Assembly: GCF_914767665.1 (NCBI RefSeq)
Contig: NC_059508.1
Span: 1,240,001 to 1,304,000 of the forward strand
DNA length: 64,000 nucleotides
Reading direction: 5' to 3'
From: Harmonia axyridis
Lineage: Eukaryota; Arthropoda; Insecta; Coleoptera; Coccinellidae
The notes under the pieces are model-generated. The model was not told the origin of the DNA, searched no databases, and saw only the letters and a list, made by a program, of their open reading frames with translations. Position 1 is the first letter of the stretch. The number at the start of each line of letters is the position of its first letter. Below, piece after piece: positions 48,000-59,225 of the stretch. The position numbers and the translations under genes are program-made.

Positions 48000-48189
48000 T
48001 CTACGATAAAAGATTTCCTAGTTACAATAAGCTATGGTCCGTATAACAAAATATAGTCCTATTTTCTGGCATCCTCATAGATTACACTTTCAAGAACGGT
48101 ATACATCCATTTAACAAAAAAAAAATATGTCACTTATTGTACAGAAGAGCTATAAAAACTGAAATGATTTATACTTATTATCATTTATT
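48000..48189 (-). pseudogene. Decayed homologue of the 54-kb chemoreceptor-like frame
   Basis: On the minus strand, AGCTCTTCTGTACAATAAGT ... GTTAAATGGATGTATACCGT ... TATGAGGATGCCAGAAAATA parallels the segment at about 54595-54725 (ATCTTCTTTTGCATAATTAA ... TGTACAACGTTTTTGAA ... TATGAGGATGCCAATGAAAA). The 48-kb copy has stops and gaps in that frame. Shared ancestry is likely; the nature of the ancestor is discussed at 54313-54837. Confidence 0.4.
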
Positions 48190-48430
48190 GGATATAAACT
48201 GGATGACGTTAATTTTAGATAAAATTCAATAATTAAAACAAATTCACTTGATCGTTTATACTTACCAGTGACGTCACTGATGACGTTCTCAATTTTTTGG
48301 CGAAAATATCCACTTTTAATATAATAAATACCATCGAATAATTTGAGAGAATGTGAGCAATCTGTTGAATGAAACGATTATTTCAAACTTTATATTGTTT
48401 TTAAAATAAAAGTATAATCATTTTTAGATA
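48190..48430 (-). repeat. TGACGTCA-bearing repeat, inverted copy
   Basis: CACTTGATCGTTTATACTTA followed by CCAGTGACGTCACTGATGAC (TGACGTCA at 48269-48276) is the reverse complement of the start of copy 2 at 13035, including the GATCAAGTG block. It lies just left of a hAT element. Confidence 0.6.
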
Positions 48431-48472
48431 ATATCGTATTGAAAAGTATATGAGGTACTTATTTCTTTTTGT

Positions 48473-49224
48473 TAGGGATTCACGACTTGGCTTGATTTTC
48501 AAGCTACTTGGCTTGAGCTTGATTTGATTTCAAGTCAAGCTCAAGTCAAGTAGTTGTTTCTCAATCTCAAGTCAAATAGTGCTAACTATCAAGTACTTGT
48601 ATCATATCAAGCTACTTGATTTTTAGCATTTTTATGTTGTAAGTGTCACATCAATAAAAAATTGATGAAATGAAAAGGAACCTTGCAAAAAACACTTTTA
48701 TTCATTGAACTTATTGTATAAAAAAACCGAAAATAACAACTTTTTTTAAATAGAAACAAAACTTAAATCACTATAAACCATAACAAGATATTGAGAAACC
48801 TCCAGGCTTTGTTTGATTTAATAATTTTCCATACAGGATCTAAAACACATGACGCATCTTATAGATTTGTCGCCTAACCTTTTGCGGGTTTTTGTAAATG
48901 TAAGAGCAGCTCTGGAAAATTGTCTTCCAACAGAAGCTGAAGATGCTGTCGTTGTTGGAAAATCCTTGGTCATTTTGACCAAGTCACACTGGCGAATGCT
49001 TCAGGGAATTCCCTTATTTAGTCTAAGCGCGCACGAGATTGTAGAAATATATGGCGTGCGACGCGTGCATATTAAGCTCAAATAATAGCAAGTAGCTTGA
49101 TATCAAGTCAAGCAATACAAATCTGAAATCAAGTCAAGTCAAGCTCAAGTATAATATTTTTCACGAGCTTGATTTTCATGTCAAATTGTTAAAATCTCAA
49201 GCTACTTGGATTGATGAATCCCTC
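48473..49224 (-). mobile_element. Non-autonomous hAT element 1, with 8-bp target duplication
   Basis: This 752-bp element starts TAGGGATTCACGACTTGG and ends GGATTGATGAATCCCTC. It is flanked on both sides by an identical 8-mer CTTTTTGT (48465-48472 and 49225-49232), the hallmark of hAT insertion. Both ends carry clusters of CAAGTCAAG, CTCAAGTCAAGTAG and CAAGCTACTTG motifs in both orientations. In the middle the minus strand keeps a hATC relic (about 48975-48850) reading VKMTKDFPTTTASSASVGRQ and FSRAALTFTKTRKRLGDKSI. A conserved block TCACACTGGCGAATGCTTCA lies at about 48985-49004. Sister copies are at 56872-57791 and 59226-60029. Confidence 0.9.
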
Positions 49225-49232
49225 CTTTTTGT

Positions 49233-50415
49233 CATAAGATAACAAAACTAAAAATACCAACTACATACAAAGTAACTAATATGATGAATGAAGTAACTCA
49301 TTTTTTCTGACGGCTCTATTCCTCATTGTGATTCCAATTTCAGTGATTTTTTTACGATCTTATCAAGGTAGCAAAGAATCCGATCAAAAATTTTTCGTGA
49401 TATGGATGAAAGAATGATTGACAAACACGAACTGAATAGATGTCGAAATAACTAAATCATATGAAAACTTACGAGTGTGTAAAATCGCGATGCCCGCATT
49501 TATGAAAAGAGGGTAATTCCCCAACAATGGACAAAGATATTTCCTACCTGATTGGGCAATTATGAGAAATATGAAGCATTAAACGTTCTTCTATTTTCCT
49601 CTGTAATACGATACAAAGTCTCCCTATGTCCCTATGGTCTGTTGGGCAGGACTGCACATAATTATTATTTGTCCTTTCATGCCATGGATTATAATAAGAT
49701 GTGTACCAACCATTGATATGTTTGAGACCCGTCCTCTATCTATATAAAAATGGGGATGAAGGACCTTCAAATATAATATTAGTCCTTTATTCTGTCAATC
49801 ATTTTCAATAAATAACGTCATTTCAGTGAGGTAGATATTTGGAGAACTGTTTTTCTGAACAGTAGCGGCAATTTAGTTTTGGGTATTTAGGAAAGTACCT
49901 GGGGGCCTCCACATTTCCTATTGTGCGGCACTTGAAAAGGAAGGGGACAGTCCTTTACCATTGTCATTCTCTAGAACGGATGCCCATTGGTTGGATTTGT
50001 CACGTAAGCTGGTAGCCAATGGCAAGTGAATTTCCTGCAATTGTAGTATGTACGAAATTATTGTCATTTCGATGACTTGTCCCAATGGCCGATTCCGCCG
50101 ACGAATGAGGATTAGACTCATCTGAAGGACTAGGTAATTCAAATAGAATACGCCCAGGTTTCATGTGAATATTCACTATTTCAAAATAGTTTACGAGCGA
50201 GTATTTTATTAGCTTTAGATTCTAAAGTAATGATATGATTAATATCTATATAACTAACAAATGAACTTAGATAATTGTGAAGATGAGAAATCTCTAGTTT
50301 CAAGATATGACTGAATTTACTTTTTTGTTGGTTACTATTTGAAAAAGAAACTTAAATAATGCTCGGTCATATACTATGATTTTCAGTTCCTCTATGAATA
50401 ATGCAAGGATTTCAT
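49233..50415. other. Unassigned region
   Basis: No recognised gene. A 74-codon minus frame at 49918-50142 lies in a more GC-rich patch but encodes nothing I recognise. Confidence 0.35.
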
Positions 50416-50419
50416 TCGA

Positions 50420-50620
50420 TTTTGTAGTAGAAAATACTGAAATTAATAGCACACAGTGAACGTGAAAGAACAAAACTACAACTTCAAACTGACGTCATCG
50501 TAAGTTGGTCTAAACCATTGTAATATGAATTATTCGAATTTTGAGGGTCTTTTTACGTATTTAATTACATTTTTTCTTGTCAAATGAATGTATATCGTCC
50601 CCAACAGTATGAGGAATGAA
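50420..50620 (+). repeat. TGACGTCA-bearing repeat, partial copy
   Basis: AACTGACGTCATCGTAAGTT (TGACGTCA at 50490-50497) matches the second landmark of copies 1 and 2 (TTGACGTCATCGTAAG). It is followed by the family's 'tgtatatcgt' block near 50589. The CATCAGTGACGTCA end is not seen. Confidence 0.55.
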
Positions 50621-52679
50621 GATGTCAATAATTGGGACACTATGTATATTTCAAAGTTTATAGGTATAATTCTGAAACCAGGCAATCAATGCAGAAAAGC
50701 AAGTTTTCGTGTCATGTTTAATAGGTTTTCTCATGGGAATAGGATCAACCACTGCTTACCTCATAGGTAGATACAATATATCTCTTTGTTACTTCATCTC
50801 TCGAAAACTATAGATCACCCTTCTGAAAAAGTACAGGATGAAAAGTGTTTCAAGTGTTCCCAAAATAAGATACTTTAAATTTTTTGCGCCTTATGATTTC
50901 AAGTGTAATTAACTGCGATATAACTAAGTTGGGTGAACATAATCGTTGAAAGTATATTGTTTGAATGATAATTAATTTCAGGTAAGATGAATTATTGAAA
51001 AGATATTCGATACCTTGCCTCTGTTACGATATGCATGGAGAAGAGATACTTTAGGAAGTCTTCTTTGTACCAACATCTTTCACAGGGTTGTATGATGAAA
51101 TTTGTGGGATCCTTCGGGATTTTTGGCAAAGTTTTTCCAACTGCTTGCTGAAATCTGTGATTTACGATGAAATTTTCAATGAAAAAAGGCACTGGCGCCT
51201 TGTTCATAGTCGAATTTATGTAAATATTTGAATAAAGGGACCTTGAAATTATTCATGCAATTACTCGATTAACTTCCAAAGTGACATACCAAATGAAACC
51301 ATAGAATTACGTTACACTTTCAACACATCATTAATTTGTTACCCTTTTGGTAGAATTTCCCTGAGGTAACGAAATAGCATATGAAATATAAAAAGGCTTC
51401 CATCTTGTATGAAAGAAATTCAACTTCCAATGACCTAAAGAGCTCCACGAAATTTTGCGTGAAAATTTGTTTCATTACTTTTCAATCAGAGTAGAACTAG
51501 AACTGATCAGGTATGGGGCGATAATTCAAAATAGACTGAATAAAACTTAATGTAAAACATTTAATTCCACTTTCAGTTATTTTAGATTTGAAGAACTTTT
51601 ATCCGAAAAAATATTGACTGTTGACTGTTCGACGGAAAATTCTCTATATCCGGGCCTGATTTAATGCCTTCTCTTTCAGCGGCATGCCAAGATAAAGCGG
51701 TCATCGAATCATGAATAATACTGGCCTGATGAAAAACTTGCATTGTATGTATTTACAAAGGGTTGCCATTATTCATTAAGGGCACAAATATTTAGGGTAA
51801 ACTCTCTTCTAAATATGAAATATTGGTTCTTGGAACGACAAGCCTACTTCAGTTCGTTGCATCATGCAGTGGACCGATCAGATGAAAGGTAGCCATATTA
51901 ATAAAAATGGAGGCAGTTCTCATATAGGCCACTTGAACAATAATAAAGATCCCAGATGTATAGCAGGAGTAATTAATTATTGAACCTCTATTGTGTGAAG
52001 AAATTGTGATCATCTTCCCTCATGAAAATCTCAGGATTAATATCAACCCTCAATCATTCTTTTTTTTGGTTGCCTACATCTTTAATGTTTCAAAAATTTT
52101 CAATTGGAAATATGGCTATATATTGATTTTGGAAGTGATTATGGGTGTTTAAAAGTATGCTGAACTATTTCTATTCGTTGTACTTATCAATAGATTATTA
52201 TTATTATTATAGTTGAGTTGTTTTGGGACGTAATCAATTAGTGAAACGAATCGTCTTTCATCTTTTCCCAACTTCATTTGCATTTAGAAATTAATCAAGA
52301 ACTTAGTGACAACTACCGAGCAAGTTCAAATCTTAAAATTTGGCTCTATTTCCTATTTGTTTAACTCTCCGAGTCATTCGAACAAAAGCCTAACCATACT
52401 GAAAACAAATTGTTCATTGTATTGATGAATAGCAATCATTCACTTGTTTCATTGATGATATGTGCTTCTTCATCAATATAATGAAAATTCATTCATTGAT
52501 ATCATGAATCCCTGACGTTCATCAATATTACGATTCTGATATTGAGTTTGAGTGTTCGTTGTTGCAATGAAATATTCATTGTATAGAAGAACTTTTTTCA
52601 TTACATGTCGTACATTAACTACATAGTACACTACAATTGTTCCTGGATACAATGAAAAAAATAAACAATATGATGAACG
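50621..52679. other. Unassigned AT-rich region
   Basis: No recognised gene. A short TTA/ATT microsatellite lies at about 52194-52211. A 71-codon minus frame at 50992-51207 has no known motif. Confidence 0.4.
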
Positions 52680-53400
52680 ACTTTTCATTGTAAAGAGTTT
52701 TCTAAGAAGAAATTTCATTCTGATATTGAAAAAATTACGGTTACGGCTACGGTTGAAACACCATATCCTTTCCATGAAATTTACAATGTATTCTCTCATT
52801 TGCGGCTGTAAGTCCTCGATAACTCACGAATTCCAACTTTAAGGTCTTGAATCGATTGAGGAGCATTGGCTTAGATCTTATCTTTCACGTGGCACCAAAG
52901 AAAAAAGTCTATAAAGGTGTTAAATCACAAGATCTCGGTGGCCAATTGTGATCATCCCTTCGAGAAATAATACGGTCAGGCATCTTCTTTTATGGAATAC
53001 CTATGATCAACGAGGAATCGACAAACCTAGGTTTCCGTCAAAACTAAAGACTACAGCATCAATATTATCAGTTGTTCTTTAGCTACGTATACGGTTTCGA
53101 TTCTTCACATCCTTAACTTGTCTATAGCTCAAATTTTTCTACCAGTCTCACTATTACCATCTAAAAAGGTGCTTCACGACGACCCAAAATTAATTTAGTT
53201 TTACAAACTGTGGCTACCAAATTTTCACCATTTTTGTAGGGATTTTAATAACTTCAATGCGTTGTTGAAGCGTGTATCGTTCAATTTTTAGTAATGACGT
53301 AGTTTTTACTTGTCAGATGTCAAAATATGAGGACTTCAAAAGTGACAGCGGTCCTGATAGCGGACTATTCGAAATGAAACCTCTTATTGAAAAACCCTGT
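52680..53400 (-). mobile_element. Non-autonomous DUF4817-type derivative, copy 2
   Basis: The right end (about 53400) reads inward TACAGGGTTTTTCAATAAGA, as in copy 1 at 10743. On the minus strand N-terminal-region relics are followed, across the same junction near 52945 (CCTTCGAGAAATAATACG against CTTCTTCGAGAAATAACACG in copy 1), by NWPPRSCDLTPL. The copy extends further than copy 1 into C-terminal text including NFMERIWCFNRSR. Catalytic motifs between the two parts are missing. The left terminus was not found. No target duplication could be confirmed. Confidence 0.75.
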
Positions 53401-54312
53401 ATTTATGTTTTTGTTCATCGGTTGAAAAATGATGACTGAATTAATCGATACAATGCACTTTTTCATTGAATTCATGTACACTCATGTACACTGCAATTTT
53501 TTTAAAAACAAAAAAAGTATTCCACACTAACGAGTTCGAACCTCTGTTTTAATTTATTCCGAACAGAACTGTCAAATATACTTTTAAAGTATTTAGCTAG
53601 TAGATTTCAAGAACGTATAATAAAATGAGCAAGGAGTTCATAAATATTTCTGATACTTCTTCATTTTCATAATGACGAAATTACATTCGCCCATTGATTT
53701 TTATATATTCAAATTTATAGGTAGTATGAATATTATTTCATAAGGAGAAGTGTCACTTTTCATGGCGAGCCTTTGTTTTGTATAATTGAAGCCGATCCAT
53801 GAAAAGTCATTTGTCCTCCGAATAGAATATTTTATTTTTTTTCAAACGTTTTGAAATTTATAAAAATCTGGAGATCCAACTTTAAATGAGATTTATATAA
53901 ACGATCGTTAGAATTGATTGATCAATGGAAAAATTGCATTATTATTACGAAGTCCATATTTTTTCTCATTTATAAATCGTAAGCTACTTCCTATCGAAAG
54001 TACTTATGTTTATTATTTCTATTCAATTTCATGTTTACGACCGAACGAAAAATTTCCATTAAAATAATCAACGTGATAGCGTGACCTAATACTTTTGAAA
54101 ACTCAATCATCTCTAGACTATCCCATATTTCAAAATGATGATTAGTAACTCCTGAAATTAGTTTTCGGACATAAGGTCCCTTTGAAATAATAAATTTATG
54201 GGATGGAGACAGTATTAAAATGGGCATAACATCTTACGTCTATGTAGGATGGACCGGGTCGCTTCAAAGAAAGAAAACCAATTTAATTCTAGTCCTTTTC
54301 CCCGCTAGTAAT
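53401..54312. other. Unassigned AT-rich region
   Basis: Nothing recognised. A 78-codon minus frame at 53991-54227 was considered and has no known motif. Confidence 0.35.
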
Positions 54313-54837
54313 TTATACAGGGGACATTTTGTATTCTGCGGAACACGAAAAACACAAGCTGTCCCGAAAGATTAATGAAATATTGAAGTCATCTTTTATT
54401 AGATGCTGAGGACACAGGCCATCATAATAACTGCAGGTCAGGACTGAATACCTTAAGTGGAGCAATAACAAAGAAATCTCAGAAAATCTTTTTGATTTTT
54501 TTTCCAGATATCGTAAGAAATCTTGAAAATAATTTGTAACCTGCAAACACTTTTCTAACCAATAACTGAAAAAGTTCATGAAATAGACCATTGGACAGTA
54601 TAAAAAAATTATCCTTTTCATTGGCATCCTCATAAGATCATCATCACATTCAAAAACGTTGTACATTGATTCGACAGAAAAAATGTTATTAATTATGCAA
54701 AAGAAGATATAAAGACTCCAATAATTTTGAACATTTACGTGATGATTCAAGTGATATATATTTATTAATGAATTTTTCAAATATTCACAAATTAATGAGT
54801 GATGTCCATTGAACATATAGAAAGTGAATATTTCCAA
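54313..54837 (-). pseudogene. Chemoreceptor-like open frame, possibly a pseudogene
   Basis: The longest frame in the window has 174 codons on the minus strand. Its middle reads IFFCIINNIFSVESMYNVFE, then DDLMRMPMKRIIFLYCPMVY, then FSYWLEKCLQ, and near residues 115-140 KKSKRFSEISLLLLHLRYSV followed by LTCSYYD. Hydrophobic helical stretches separated by short basic loops, and the 'LLLLHL...VLTC-YYD' pattern, remind me of the C-terminal half of insect gustatory/odorant receptors. I cannot see the diagnostic C-terminal TYxxxxxQF signature. The downstream 40 residues look unlike a receptor end, which suggests a frameshift or truncation. A decayed homologue lies at 48000-48189. A different membrane protein or a mobile-element ORF remains possible. 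Confidence 0.35.
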
Positions 54838-54929
54838 TCCGTCAAAATATTTCTCATGAAATTGCTAAAAAAATAAGTTAAATTCAAAGAACTGCTGAAA
54901 GTCATAACATAATGTACGGACTTCACTTC

Positions 54930-55110
54930 AAGATATAAACAGTCGATGTCATATACAAAATCCTTTGTTCTCTTTATTGATTCAACTGTTTTATTTTGTG
55001 AAAAGCACTTGGATGTACCTCAGTAATAAATTTATTATTATTCAATGATATTTAATTTTAATAATCACTTTGATTTATTACATCCTTACTATAGCAATTG
55101 TTGAGGTTAG
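54930..55110 (+). repeat. Partial copy of the TGACGTCA repeat's interior
   Basis: ATTGATTCAACTGTTTTATT, TTGTGAAAAGCACTT and ATTATTCAATGATATTTAAT match, in order, the interior of copy 2 at 13105-13190. The TGACGTCA end is not preserved. Confidence 0.45.
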
Positions 55111-55374
55111 AATTCAATGTTGTTTCTAAATTCTAATGCCCTAAGTTTACAATGACCTTCCTATAGGCAAAATGAATCTATTCAGTATCTCAAATGAAGT
55201 AGCATATTTTAATTTGGAAAATTTGGAAATTTGTAGTCATTTTAAGTTCGTCTAAATCCAGTTCTTTTTTTATTAAGTGATAATAGGTATGATTTATCCC
55301 AGTTTTTATAGCTTTCTGGGTATACTTAATTACATACATATTCTTTCATAAAATTGAAGTACATATATCAAATT

Positions 55375-55480
55375 CTAAAGTCCCAAAAAATTCCTGAATT
55401 GGAGGTACAAAGAAAATTGAGAGATTCCTTGGATAATTTTAAGAAAGAAAGTCCGGTATACATGGGCCGTAAACGCTTTG
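55375..55480 (-). repeat. Interspersed repeat, copy 2 of a pair (inverted)
   Basis: Reverse complement of the segment at 47050-47170 over about 80 bp, centred on AGATTCCTTGGATAATTTTA. Confidence 0.5.
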
Positions 55481-56871
55481 TTTTCTAGATACATGTGTTT
55501 CTTGTAGTCCTACTTTTTCACATTGATTAAACTTGTATATCGAATAATTATTATTCTTCCCTACAAATTAGGTAAAAGAGTACCAAAACTTAAAATTAAA
55601 TTAAATTATCATCACAGCTGGATCTTTATAATAATCTGAATTTTCCAGAGAATTTTTAGAGAATTGTTTGAAATTTTTTCACTCGAAATTGTATCTAGCA
55701 GATACAACAAAACTACAAGAAGCCAAAAACTGTAGTACCTACTGTACCAAAGTATATTTTACACATTCCTTAACTACCAATGGTCCATCAAAAAAAAGTT
55801 CTAGAGGAAAGAAGCGGGTACTGTTCCAGAAAAAAATATCACCCTGTAGATTTCCCTTCAAAATCTTGAGGAAACCTTAAATTCGAATATCTTTGCCAAA
55901 TTTTGAGTTGAATATCTTGTTAAGAGGAGGTGCTAGGCGAAAAAACTTGAAGAAAAATTGAATTTTAATACCCTGTATTTCGAAAACAAAGCGTTTGCGG
56001 TTCCATTTTCATATACTTTTTTTCTTAAAATGACCCGTGGAATCTGTATATGAGGATATAGGACAATTTTTCTTAGATCATATGGCCTATTGTAAAATGC
56101 TGAAACTAGATATGAAAAATATTAATAATTCACCCATATGAAACAATGGAACTCATTCGAAACCTGAGCCGACCCTGAAAGGACCGTCGGTCCAAATTAA
56201 AAATTGAAAGAATTTCGCAGCGAATGAATATTCTGGTTTTTTGTCTGTCGGTCTTGTCAAAGAGGCACTTAAAGGTATTTCACTCCTACAGAGAATGCCG
56301 GACTCCTGCAGTCAAACGACACGGGTGACAAAAGACAATGTTCCTGTGTACCTGTCACCAATTTTAGGAAACGCCATATAATACACTCGAGGCTCTATCC
56401 CTTTTTAAAGCGTTCCATCAGACACAAATCTTTATAGACGATCTATTATTACAACTAATATTGAAAAATTGAGGGGTTTTTGACGCATCGTTCGGTTGAC
56501 ATTTTTCTGATTAGAAATATATGGAGATTTTTTGAGGACCGAGTGACAAGACTTATGATGATATCAATCTCAGACCGCAAAAGAATGAACATTTCACCTT
56601 TTCTGAAGTATCAGTTATGTTGGATTTTTATATTTTTTCTCAACACATTAATTTATGGTTAGGTTTCGTACAAAATGTTCACTAATTCGACATTTGACGG
56701 ATTATATAAAGTTATGAGCAGAAATGTGAAGTGATTTTATTTATATTTAACTTTCTAATTCTGAACCGAATATCTACATCATGAGGCCAAAAACGACAGT
56801 ATTCGAAAAAAAAAACTTATATTTGGATTTATCATTCGCGTTGAATGATTCCGAATTTTAACTTTTTCAAA
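55481..56871. other. Unassigned region
   Basis: No recognised gene. Wording at 55965-56000 (AATACCCTGTATTTCGAAAA) and 55470-55490 (CGCTTTGTTTTCTAGATACA) hints at opposed copies of one terminus-bearing repeat, not resolved here. Confidence 0.35.
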
Positions 56872-57791
56872 TAGGGATTCACGGCTTGGCTTGAATTTCA
56901 AGCTACTTGTCTTGAGCTTTATTCGATTTCAATTTCAAGTCAATCTCAAGGCAAGTAGTGGTTTTTCAATCTCTAGTCAAGTCAAGTATTTATTTATCAA
57001 GTACTTGAATCATATCAAGCTACTTGATTTTAAGCAGTTTAATCGTATAGTGTCACATCAATAAAAAAATGATGAAACGAGAAAAAACCTTGCAAAAAAT
57101 ACTTTTATTTATCAAACTCATTGTATAAAAAAAACCGAAAATATCATTTTTTTTTTGGAATAGAAACATTAATTAAATCACTATAAGTCATATATGTGAA
57201 AGGTATAGCTATTTTTCCAATCCATTCTTCTAGGAATTCCGATTTTTTAGAAAAAGTAGAAAATGCCACCCTCCAATATTTGCCGCTTCGACGAAATTCG
57301 TTTTGTTTCATCCTGAGAAAAAATTCCATTCTTTTTAGTTTTTTATATAAATACATATATGTAAGTGTGTAATATTTTTTTAATAAATTCTCTAATTTTT
57401 TCTTGTTTCTAATATTCTCTTTTCCCGAGTCTTTTTCATATTGAATAAAAACATTAATTCCAATGGTTTTTCAAACCTATATTCGCAATGTGGCTCCAGC
57501 TTTTAGATTTCTGAAACTATCAAAATCTACCAATAGATTTCAAATAATAAAGTCACACTGGCGAATGCTTCAGGGAATCCCCTTAGTCAGTCTAAGCGCG
57601 CACGAGATTGCAGAAATATATGCCGTGCGACGCGTGCATATCAAGCTCAAGTAATATCAAGTAGCTTGATATCAAGTCAATCAATAAATATCTAAAAACA
57701 AGTCAAGTCAAGCTCAAGTATGTAATTTTTCACGAGCTTGATTTTCAAGTCAAGTAGTTGGTTGAAAGCTACTTGGATGGATGAATCCCTA
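56872..57791 (-). mobile_element. Non-autonomous hAT element 2
   Basis: The 920-bp copy starts TAGGGATTCACGGCTTGG and ends GGATGGATGAATCCCTA, with the same CAAGTCAAG-type subterminal clusters as element 1 and the same internal block CACTGGCGAATGCTTCAGGG at 57557-57576. The 8-mers beside it (TTTTCAAA and TTTTACCT) do not match well, so the target duplication has decayed or a boundary is off. The hATC relic found in the other two copies is missing here. A 70-codon minus frame at 57144-57356 occupies that part and is unrecognised. The middle region is longer than in the sisters. Confidence 0.85.
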
Positions 57792-58175
57792 TTTTACCTA
57801 ATGCTAGTTGCGCATGCGTAAAATATAATTTCTCAGGAAAATAACGTTCTTTTGTAAAAGAAGGAAAGCATAGGTTACGGTTTAATCCACAAAAAGATAA
57901 CAAAGAATAAAACATGGTGGATATTTCAGAAGAATTCAATTCATTTATGAACTGCGAAAAGTAAAGGGTTTAGGATGAAAATCAAAATTGTAAAGGAAAA
58001 GAATGAAACACAATTAAATGGAAGAAAATACAAGATGAAAAAGAAAAGTAATTTTGATAGCGAGTAGCTTTCAGTCAGATCTATGAATTTAATTTTCTTC
58101 TAAAATTATTCCTCAAAACAGCAAGCAAACTATAACTCACAATATTTGTTTTCTAAATGTATGAAATCCATTTTA
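57792..58175. other. Unassigned AT-rich region
   Basis: Nothing recognised. The segment resembles about 62780-63010 in wording (GAAAGCATAGGTTACGGTTT against GAAGCATAGTGCACGGTTTA, and CAGATCTATGAATTT-type sequence), so both may be copies of one repeat. Confidence 0.4.
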
Positions 58176-58205
58176 CACTGTGTCCGTAAAGTATGGAACA
58201 AATTC
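58176..58205 (+). repeat. Solo terminal repeat of the DUF4817-type element
   Basis: CACTGTGTCCGTAAAGTATG plus GAACAAATTC, preceded by TA (58174-58175), matches the terminus at 6703 with one difference in 30. The downstream sequence does not continue the element recognised at 5.7-6.7 kb. No partner end was found nearby. Confidence 0.75.
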
Positions 58206-58849
58206 ACTTTTAGCTGAACATTGTATAACTAAAAATGTAATTAAAAGGAATAAAGATAAGTTTTCAACATTTCAGATGAAGCCAGTGAAAATCTGAACAG
58301 TTTTGTCTGAAATTGTTCCAAACCCTAGCGAATCGAATCAAGTTCCTCTGTTCAATAATAAAGGTTGATTTGGTCTTGTGGAAGTCATTTCAGTTCCCAA
58401 AAGAGCAACATTGTCGGCAGATGAAATTGTCAAATTCTTTACGAGACAATTCGCAGCAAGTCAATTTGAGGATGGTGTTCAAATATAAATACAATATTCC
58501 TTCTTTATTACGAGGGGCGTTGGAATCAGGTTCGGTGGAAAGGTAGGCAAGAAAGGTTTGCTGCATTTATTTCTAGTCTTCCGTCCCACAAACGACCTAT
58601 CCTGCTGAGAAAATGCTCGTAAAGATATTAACATGATTCTACGTATAATAAATTGTTGGCGGAGAAAAAAAAATCCGTTTCGTTTATGCCGCCTGACTTG
58701 GATAAACCTCGTTTTATCTAATTTCTTCGCCGCATTTCATGGTCTGACAAAACCGCTTCTGAACAGAACCATGAATGAAACTCGGAAATTGATATTTGTA
58801 CAAAGCGTTGAATAGGTTATTTGACATAATCTTCAAATTATTGAATCGT
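58206..58849. other. Unassigned region beside the solo terminus
   Basis: Short frames at 58313-58546 and 58633-58815 have no recognisable content. Part of it may belong to a decayed element attached to the terminus at 58176. Confidence 0.35.
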
Positions 58850-59217
58850 GTTTATTGAGTACATAAAAGTAGATACTTTACTAAAAAGCAACCGAAAAAG
58901 AATCCATCAAAATGCAATTTTACGCAACGTCATCAGTGACGTCACTTGGAAATTTTTCCAAGTGACGTCACTGATGACGAACAATCTAGTTCCATACACG
59001 AAAGTGTTTTCTTTATCAATTAATCAACAATTTCCAAGTAATAAATAGACGTATTACGTTATTGAACTATTCTTCTATAGCAATCTGTTTGGAGTTATGA
59101 ATCAATATAGGGAACATGAATCTGTTCCGACTGTCAAAATAGTTTATTGTAGATCGTAATGAAGAGAAATCGAAAAGATGAATTACTCATTTTTTTACTC
59201 TCAATTGACGTTCTTAA
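58850..59217 (+). repeat. TGACGTCA-bearing repeat with head-to-head end
   Basis: This copy carries the family's end motif twice in opposite orientation (TGACGTCA at 58937-58944 and 58963-58970), followed by interior-like text ending near TCAAAATAGTTTATTGT at about 59135 and CAATTGACGTTCTTAAG near 59202. The central palindrome is listed separately. The hAT element 3 begins directly afterwards. Confidence 0.55.
58928..58979. repeat. Perfect 52-bp palindrome
   Basis: The 25-base arm starting CGTCATCAGTGACGTCACTT and ending GGAAA is followed by TT and then by its exact reverse complement. No mismatch was seen in either arm. It contains two TGACGTCA octamers. Confidence 0.95.
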
Positions 59218-59225
59218 GTTTGCCC

